From the NCBI GenBank assembly GCA_017457555.1, contig JAFTHG010000197.1:1-26705 (forward strand): a DNA stretch of 26,705 bases, written 5' to 3'. The position numbers and the translations under genes were made by a program. Below are positions 21,709 to 26,705 of this stretch, one piece after another. The notes beneath the pieces were generated by a model. That model saw only the letters and a program-made list of their open reading frames with translations. It searched no databases and had not been told where the DNA came from. The first letter of the stretch is position 1. Each line of letters opens with the position of its first letter. This stretch comes from Kiritimatiellia bacterium. Lineage in GTDB: Bacteria; Verrucomicrobiota; Kiritimatiellia; RFP12; DVOR01.

Positions 21709-23130
21709 TCAAAAATAAAGATCGCGTTTTCCGGAGCGGACCTGCTCCAAACGCTTCACCACTTCGGTGCGGAGTTTGCCATCTAACTTTTCAAGTTCGG
21801 CATTGATGAGTGCCATTCCTTTAGCCTTGGTTTCAGGCGAGGCGTAATCCTCCAGGTATTCGGCCAGTGTCATAATGGCATTGGGTGTGCAGAACTTCCC
21901 GATGAAACCGGGGATAGCATACTCCATAAAATGCTCGCCTGTGCGTCCCAAACGATAGCAACTCGTACAGAAGCTGGGAATATAGCCGCCTTCCAAAATT
22001 TCACCAATCACTTCGTCCAGCGTACGCGTGTCGCCCACCTTGAACTGCTCGCGGTTCAACGTCTGCTCGCCCTTTTGACGGTCTTCCTGATAACCACCGA
22101 TTTCGAGTTTGGTGCCGGCATCTATCTGCGATACGCCGAAGGCCAAAACTTCACGGCGTAGTTCTGCTGGCTCACGGGCCGTCATAATCAGTCCGGTGTA
22201 GGGCACGGCTAAACGTAAAATGGCGACTAAACGCTTGTACTCATTATCACTGACCTGATATTTCAGGTTGAGATCCAGCCCTTCGGCAGCCTTAATGCGC
22301 GGGAAACTGAGGGTGTGCGGCCCCACGCCAAACTTGGATTGGAGGTAAAGTGCATGAGTAACCATCGCCAATACTTCAAAACGCCAATCATACAAACCGA
22401 AAAGTACGCCCAGTCCTATGTCATCAATGCCCGCACGGAATGCACGATCAAAGGCATTCAGACGCCACATGTAGTTGCCCTTCATTGTGTTGGCAGGGTG
22501 CCACTCGGCGTAGGTCTTCTTGTGATAGGTTTCCTGGAAAATCTGATAGGTGCCAATGCCCGCTTCCTTCACGATACGGAAGCCTTCTTCATCGAGCGGA
22601 GCAGCATTGATATTCACGCGGCGGATCTCGCCATTGCCTTTTTTGGTGGCATAGGTCTGGCGCACCGTATGAGCGATAAAATCCGGTGAATATTTCGGAC
22701 TCTCGCCGTAAACCAGAATCAAACGCTTGTGCCCCAGTTCTTCCAGAGCCTCCACCTCACGCACCAATTCCGCATCGGAGAGCGTATGGCGCACGGCACT
22801 CTTCAGCGAACTGCGAAAGCCGCAATACTTACAATTATTTGTACAATAGTTACCCACATACAGAGGTGCAAAGAAAACGATGCGATTCCCATACACATCA
22901 CGCTTCACCGTGCGGGCTGCCTCAAAGATTTCTTCCACCAATTCAGGGCTTTCTGCGCCTAATAAAATGGCGGTTTCTTCAACTGTCAGGGCTTCTTTAC
23001 GAAGGCTCTTCGCAATTACGCGGCGTACAGCTTCCGGATCTTCTTTCAGTCCGGCGACCATTGCCTCCAACTTCACATCATCAATGAAGTCAACGGCATC
23101 TGCGCTGAGTGTCGTGTTCATTTGATACAT
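21709..23130 (-). CDS. hydG: [FeFe]-hydrogenase maturase HydG
   Basis: Radical-SAM tyrosine lyase that makes the CO and cyanide ligands of the [FeFe]-hydrogenase H-cluster. The chosen ATG follows AAGGAG at eight bases and gives 473 residues, the family length. A longer open frame upstream adds an unlikely hydrophobic leader. The radical-SAM cluster is C96, C100 and C103 (CTNNCKYC). The second HydG-specific cluster motif CX2CX22C is intact at C388, C391 and C414. ThiH lacks that CX2CX22C motif, which settles the choice. No hydE, hydF or hydrogenase gene is in the window. A promoter is visible upstream, and the zinc-ribbon gene and rnpB follow on the same strand. Confidence 0.95.
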   Translation of the reverse strand: MYQMNTTLSADAVDFIDDVKLEAMVAGLKEDPEAVRRVIAKSLRKEALTVEETAILLGAESPELVEEIFEAARTVKRDVYGNRIVFFAPLYVGNYCTNNCKYCGFRSSLKSAVRHTLSDAELVREVEALEELGHKRLILVYGESPKYSPDFIAHTVRQTYATKKGNGEIRRVNINAAPLDEEGFRIVKEAGIGTYQIFQETYHKKTYAEWHPANTMKGNYMWRLNAFDRAFRAGIDDIGLGVLFGLYDWRFEVLAMVTHALYLQSKFGVGPHTLSFPRIKAAEGLDLNLKYQVSDNEYKRLVAILRLAVPYTGLIMTAREPAELRREVLAFGVSQIDAGTKLEIGGYQEDRQKGEQTLNREQFKVGDTRTLDEVIGEILEGGYIPSFCTSCYRLGRTGEHFMEYAIPGFIGKFCTPNAIMTLAEYLEDYASPETKAKGMALINAELEKLDGKLRTEVVKRLEQVRSGKRDLYF

Positions 23131-23213
23131 AGTACGGACTCCTTGCCGGGGATGCGCCTTTTCCTGCAAAATTGCGGACGTGCCGCGCATCACGCTACGG
23201 CAAAACGTTTCAT

Positions 23214-23243
23214 ATAATACAACTATTAATAGAAAGAGTGCAA
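23214..23243 (-). promoter_or_regulatory. sigma-70 promoter for hydG
   Basis: On the minus strand, -35 TTGCAC (23243-23238), 18-base spacer, -10 TATTAT (23219-23214). The expected start near 23207 leaves a leader of about 77 bases before hydG. Confidence 0.6.
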
Positions 23244-23253
23244 GTAGCAAATC

Positions 23254-23274
23254 TCCGGAAATCAGACTTCCGGA
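23254..23274 (-). other. hairpin at the yraN stop codon
   Basis: TCCGGAA (23254-23260) is inverted as TTCCGGA (23268-23274) with a 7-base loop. It overlaps the yraN stop. It may end the permease-yraN transcript, but the following bases are not a clean T-run. Confidence 0.35.
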
Positions 23275-23714
23275 CGCCGGGTGCCCTGCATATCAATCGC
23301 TTGAACCCAGCGAATATCGGGGCATTTCTGTTGAGGTTCCCCCACCACTTCGATGGCATCAAAGCGGTAAAGCGTAGTGTCATTGAGGAGAAAATGGTGG
23401 CTCAACCACTGCGTTGCACAGCGCCGCATGAGCTGACGTTTACGGGCATGCACCGCTTCTATCGGTGCACCATAAGCCTCATTTTTGCGGGTTTTGACCT
23501 CAACAAAGAGGTAATAACGCCCCTGTTTGGCGATAATATCCAGTTCGCCATGGCGACATGGGCGCACATTACACCCCAGAATGCGACACCCATGCAAGCG
23601 GAGATAACGCGCCGCCCAGCGTTCGCCCCAGGCACCAGAGGGCAAATCAGCCGTCAACCCTTTCAGATCGAGCCAATGCCAAAAGTGGAGAGCCCAGCGC
23701 AGAAGGGGATTCAT
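23262..23714 (-). CDS. yraN: YraN/UPF0102 family nuclease-fold protein
   Basis: A 150-residue member of the UPF0102 family, predicted to have an endonuclease-like fold. Seen are the N-terminal GAWGERWAARYLRLHGCRIL block and the active-site-like residues in HGELDIIA and FVEVKTRK, the usual E...D...ExK pattern. The family is very widespread, often near rRNA- or replication-linked genes, but its role is not settled. Its ATG overlaps the TGA of the upstream permease gene (TGATG), so it is probably translated by coupling, a partnership that need not be functional. Confidence 0.92.
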   Translation of the reverse strand: MNPLLRWALHFWHWLDLKGLTADLPSGAWGERWAARYLRLHGCRILGCNVRPCRHGELDIIAKQGRYYLFVEVKTRKNEAYGAPIEAVHARKRQLMRRCATQWLSHHFLLNDTTLYRFDAIEVVGEPQQKCPDIRWVQAIDMQGTRRPEV

Positions 23715-24712
23715 CAGCGATTGCGGAGTGCCGGATCAAAGACATCGCGTAGCGCATCGGCCAAGCGGTTGAAGATAAAGACGAGTAGGAAGATGGCCAA
23801 TGAAACAATGGTTAATTCCCACCAGATGCCTTGCCACAGACGGGCGCGGGCATTATTGATCATAATTCCCCACGATGGCTCGCCCTGTACGCCGATACCC
23901 AAGAAGCTCATAAAAACCTCTGTACCGACACTCGCCGGGAAGCGAATTGAGAAGGAGATCAAGACAATGTGCATAACATTCGGCAAAATATGACGGAAAA
24001 GAATCCGCATCGGCGAATAACCCAAAACCTTTGCCGCATGCACATAAGGGCGATCGCGGTGCTTAATCACCTCCGCGCGGATATTACGGCACACACTCAC
24101 CCATGTCGTAAGGCCGATACCGAGATAGATGCCAAAGAGTCCCTTTCCGGCAATCATCGCAATCGCCAGAATGAAAAGTAAGCCTGGCATCGCCGACACC
24201 GTGGCGCAGAGCCACACTACCGCACTGTCAATCTTACCCCCGAAATAACCACCTAGACTCCCCAGGAGCACCCCTAGGGGAATCGCAATCAACGAGGTCA
24301 TAATCCCCACGTGAAAGGCAATGCGCGCCCCTTGCACCAATCGTTGCAAGACATCTCGCCCCAAATTGTCCGATCCCAGAAGGTAACAATGTTTACGCGG
24401 AGGAATCACTTCTCCCTTAGCCGTTGTCTTTTCAGGGAAGGTAACCGTCGTTAACGGTGGCACATATCGACTCTCCATGTGGAGCTCGTTATAAGGTGGC
24501 GTTTCGGCTACGCCCAGTGCAATTGTGGTAAACGGAATACGAAATCCCTGATTGTAATAACGGTAAACGCATTCACCATAGAGCGCAGCAAAGGTGTAAA
24601 TCAAGATGACGACAATGCAAAAACGCGTCATCTTGTCCGCCCATAACCGTTGCCAAGCGGAGGGACCACGCAGAGCTGTACTTTCAGCAGAAGGAGTGGG
24701 AGCAGGTTTCAT
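23714..24712 (-). CDS. ABC transporter permease, OppC/DppC type
   Basis: Inner-membrane permease subunit of a peptide/nickel-type ABC importer. It has 332 residues with a first membrane segment near 30-48. A long extracytoplasmic loop (about 50-110) leads into the conserved LLGSDNLGRDVLQRLVQGAR, and five more membrane segments follow. The EAA-type coupling loop is RPYVHAAKVLGYSPMRILFRHILPN. The ending FNRLADALRDVFDPALRNR is characteristic of OppC/DppC. Its ATG overlaps the upstream permease stop (ATGA), so both form a heterodimer. The substrate is unknown. The ATPase and binding protein are not in this window. Confidence 0.93.
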   Translation of the reverse strand: MKPAPTPSAESTALRGPSAWQRLWADKMTRFCIVVILIYTFAALYGECVYRYYNQGFRIPFTTIALGVAETPPYNELHMESRYVPPLTTVTFPEKTTAKGEVIPPRKHCYLLGSDNLGRDVLQRLVQGARIAFHVGIMTSLIAIPLGVLLGSLGGYFGGKIDSAVVWLCATVSAMPGLLFILAIAMIAGKGLFGIYLGIGLTTWVSVCRNIRAEVIKHRDRPYVHAAKVLGYSPMRILFRHILPNVMHIVLISFSIRFPASVGTEVFMSFLGIGVQGEPSWGIMINNARARLWQGIWWELTIVSLAIFLLVFIFNRLADALRDVFDPALRNR

Positions 24713-25878
24713 GATGCAAACCTCACACGGGGATCAAGCCAGCCATAGGCAATATCCGTCAACAAATTGACACACTGGTAAATCAACGCGCCAAAAATAA
24801 CCACAGCACGCACCACCGACATATCCGCTGAATTAATCGCATTAATCGAAATACTGCCCAGACCGGGAATGCCAAAGAAACTCTCCAGAAGCAAACTGCC
24901 AGTAAAAAGATAGGGGATTGCCAGCGAAATATACGTTACCACTGGAATCAGCGCATTTCGCAACACATGCACAAAAAGCACTCGTGCCGGCGAAACACCT
25001 TTAGATACCGCTGTGCGAACGTAAGGTTTGTACACCTCATCCAGAATCGCCGCACGGTAAAAGCGGACGTCCGGCCCCAGACTCCCCGCAATACCGATCA
25101 GCACCGGCAAAACCAGATAAAACGCACTCTCGTATCCCCAAATGGGGAAAACCGGCCACCGGAAACCCAGCAAATACTGCCCCATTAGAATCCATACCAC
25201 ATAATTGATACTCATCAGCAGCGTAGACACGGCCAAAACTCCGCGATCCAGCAAACCTCCCTGACGCGCCGCACAAAGCAATCCCAGTGTTACCCCCAGA
25301 ATCGCCCCAAAGAAAAGAATCGGCACCGAGAGTGACATCGTTGGCAATAATCCCTGCGCCAACACCTGCGTCACCGGCTGCTTTGTCTCTAGAGACGTTC
25401 CCAAATCCAAATGAATCAGTTGATTCAAATAACGCAAAAACTGCGAATCAAAGAAATGCCGCGTCCTCCGGTAAACCGCTGTAGCCCCCTCAATCGCCGT
25501 AATCTGCCACCCCTCGGCCACGCAAATCTCCGACTGCTGCACATAACGCTGAATCTCGCCACTGTCCGCATGCCGCGCCGTGACCACAGATGCCCCCGGC
25601 AACACATACTCACCCTGTTGCAAAGGGAACGCCAATTCCGTCGCCCCATCAGCTCCTTTTCGCAACGCATCAATCTCATATTGCGAACCAAAAAAGAGCG
25701 GTAAATCATAACCATTTGCCGCATCAAACGCTGCAATGGCCTGTTGGGAAGCATGCTGCCCCAAAACCGTCTGTGCCGGCGAACCGCCAACCACATAAAA
25801 TAAAACAAAGGAAAGCACCAGAACGCCAAAAGTCGTTGGGATCATTTCCAAAAGTCGTCTGCAAATATAACGCCACAT
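24709..25878 (-). CDS. ABC transporter permease, OppB/DppB type with long loop
   Basis: Partner permease of the OppC-type gene. I place the start at MWRYICRRLLEMIPTTFGVL, the usual OppB start. The frame allows 11 more residues (to 25911), but neither start has a ribosome site. It has 389 residues against about 305-340 for most OppB. The extra length is an insert of about 80 residues after the first membrane segment, before the conserved FLRYLNQLIHLDLGTSL. YejB-type permeases also carry longer loops there. The coupling loop is YVRTAVSKGVSPARVLFVHVLRNALIP, and the ending ITDIAYG-like block reads LLTDIAYGWLDPRVRF. A CRISPR array, not a binding-protein gene, lies upstream. Confidence 0.93.
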   Translation of the reverse strand: MWRYICRRLLEMIPTTFGVLVLSFVLFYVVGGSPAQTVLGQHASQQAIAAFDAANGYDLPLFFGSQYEIDALRKGADGATELAFPLQQGEYVLPGASVVTARHADSGEIQRYVQQSEICVAEGWQITAIEGATAVYRRTRHFFDSQFLRYLNQLIHLDLGTSLETKQPVTQVLAQGLLPTMSLSVPILFFGAILGVTLGLLCAARQGGLLDRGVLAVSTLLMSINYVVWILMGQYLLGFRWPVFPIWGYESAFYLVLPVLIGIAGSLGPDVRFYRAAILDEVYKPYVRTAVSKGVSPARVLFVHVLRNALIPVVTYISLAIPYLFTGSLLLESFFGIPGLGSISINAINSADMSVVRAVVIFGALIYQCVNLLTDIAYGWLDPRVRFAS

Positions 25879-26056
25879 AATGCCAATACCATACCATAAA
25901 TAAATCATCATGGACCAAACAGGTACGCAAAGGAATATTGCACAATAGTGTCGCGAGGGTAAGAAGAGCGACTTTCAGAGGAAGGGATGTCAAAAAGGAA
26001 AAGGCTTGTCTTCCTACGACCCTTCTGGGCTTAATAAGGGAGGTTAAGCGTTCTGC

Positions 26057-26082
26057 ATGAGGGGTGTGCCATCACCCCTCAT
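26057..26082. other. perfect 10-bp hairpin beside the CRISPR array
   Basis: ATGAGGGGTG (26057-26066) and CACCCCTCAT (26073-26082) flank the loop TGCCAT. It lies 18 bases left of the degenerate terminal repeat. No T-run follows on either strand. It could stop or protect array transcripts coming from the right, or be unrelated. The rest of 25912-26056 holds no gene that I can see. Confidence 0.7.
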
Positions 26083-26100
26083 CTGATATACCGCGAATCG

Positions 26101-26705
26101 CCACTCTCAAACACGGCGACTTCAGTGCGTCTGCGTGTAGATGATTTGTTCCCTAACAAATTCACACCACTCTCAAACTGGGGGCATTCTAACAAATCCC
26201 CGTGGAAAGATTTGTTCCCTAACAAATTCACACCACTCTCAAACACACCAACAATATAACAAATTTAGAAATAGATTTGTTCCCTAACAAATTCACACCA
26301 CTCTCAAACCCGCTCTTCGGTGTAACACGCTACGGAACAGATTTGTTCCCTAACAAATTCACACCACTCTCAAACAGATACTTTAAGGCATAAAGTATCT
26401 AAATTGATTTGTTCCCTAACAAATTCACACCACTCTCAAACTTAAGATCCCGCGCGCTTCGGTGGTGGCAGATTTGTTCCCTAACAAATTCACACCACTC
26501 TCAAACCCAGGGACTCATCTTTGATGCCATTGAGCAGATTTGTTCCCTAACAAATTCACACCACTCTCAAACTTGTGAATGGCGAGATAGTGAAACTTAA
26601 AGATTTGTTCCCTAACAAATTCACACCACTCTCAAACCTAAATACACACAGTTTGCCGTTTCTTTTAGATTTGTTCCCTAACAAATTCACACCACTCTCA
26701 AACCG
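26101..26705. CRISPR. CRISPR array, leader-distal end, runs off the right edge
   Basis: Nine identical 36-bp repeats start at 26143, 26209, 26274, 26340, 26406, 26471, 26537, 26602 and 26668. They begin GATTTGTTCCCTAACAAATT and end CACCACTCTCAAAC. Nine spacers are 29 or 30 bp, all different. The leftmost repeat is degenerate: only CCACTCTCAAAC (26101-26112) survives. A decayed repeat marks the leader-distal end, so the leader and newest spacers should lie to the right, with transcription on the minus strand. Read that way, the repeat starts GTTTGAGAG, as many type II (Cas9) repeats do. Length and spacer size fit, but no cas gene or tracrRNA is visible, so the type is a guess. Confidence 0.97.

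Noticed and set aside
21709..23250. Longer hydG with a hydrophobic N-terminal extension
   Set aside because: The extra 40 residues cross the promoter's expected start, are absent from the family, and the ATG at 23130 has its own AAGGAG site.
26091..26142. Degenerate repeat at 26101 as a tracrRNA anti-repeat
   Set aside because: It is followed by exactly 30 bases and then a full repeat, the array period. It is better read as a decayed terminal repeat.

Overview
The window looks like chromosomal DNA of a Gram-negative, probably anaerobic bacterium. An outer-membrane barrel gene (7965-9353) and secreted proteins indicate two membranes. HydG (21709-23130) implies [FeFe]-hydrogenase and so a fermentative anaerobe. 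A GH89 alpha-N-acetylglucosaminidase with two GlcNAc-1-kinase-like proteins and NagB suggests a host-glycan user, as found in guts. The gene set and the repeat-rich intergenic DNA make me think of the PVC group (Verrucomicrobiota, Kiritimatiellota, Lentisphaerota). That placement is an impression only; no rRNA or similar marker is present.

Layout. (1) 1-4705, + strand: rpoD (5' end off the window), a small RRM RNA-binding protein, and glycogen phosphorylase with a terminator. (2) 4706-5205: a 500-bp gap with two coding-like tails and a 25-codon ORF just before era. (3) 5206-11913, + strand: era, sppA-like peptidase, tlyA, an alginate-export-type barrel, phoB-like regulator and phoR-like kinase. 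Spacing is tight, with a clear intrinsic terminator between regulator and kinase. (4) 11976-13241, - strand: bioA alone. (5) 13242-14231: a 990-bp gene-free divergent region packed with repeats. It holds a 43-bp tandem repeat, two blocks of a 9-bp minisatellite, phased T-tracts, 13-bp and 10-bp inverted repeats, and four near-palindromes spaced 22-23 bp. (6) 14232-16997, + strand: secreted GH89 enzyme and a small His/Pro-rich secreted protein. (7) 17274-20413, - strand: two NahK-like kinases and NagB. (8) 20600-25878, - strand: RNase P RNA, a zinc-ribbon coiled-coil protein, hydG, yraN and two Opp/Dpp-type permeases. (9) 26101-26705: the end of a CRISPR array running off the right edge.

How the genes fit together. 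GH89 would release terminal alpha-GlcNAc from glycoconjugates outside the cytoplasm. The NahK-like kinases would phosphorylate N-acetylhexosamine, and NagB would feed glucosamine-6-P into glycolysis. The linking deacetylase and mutase are not in the window. The barrel gene sits directly before a PhoB/PhoR-type pair, suggesting an envelope function under that pair. HydG lies upstream of the zinc-ribbon gene and rnpB on the same strand.

The strongest candidates for something undescribed are the organised 13.2-14.2 kb intergenic region and oddities in the CRISPR array: a spacer that is itself a hairpin, and two spacers sharing a word with the repeat. I saw no complete novel protein system, transposon, prophage or tRNA.
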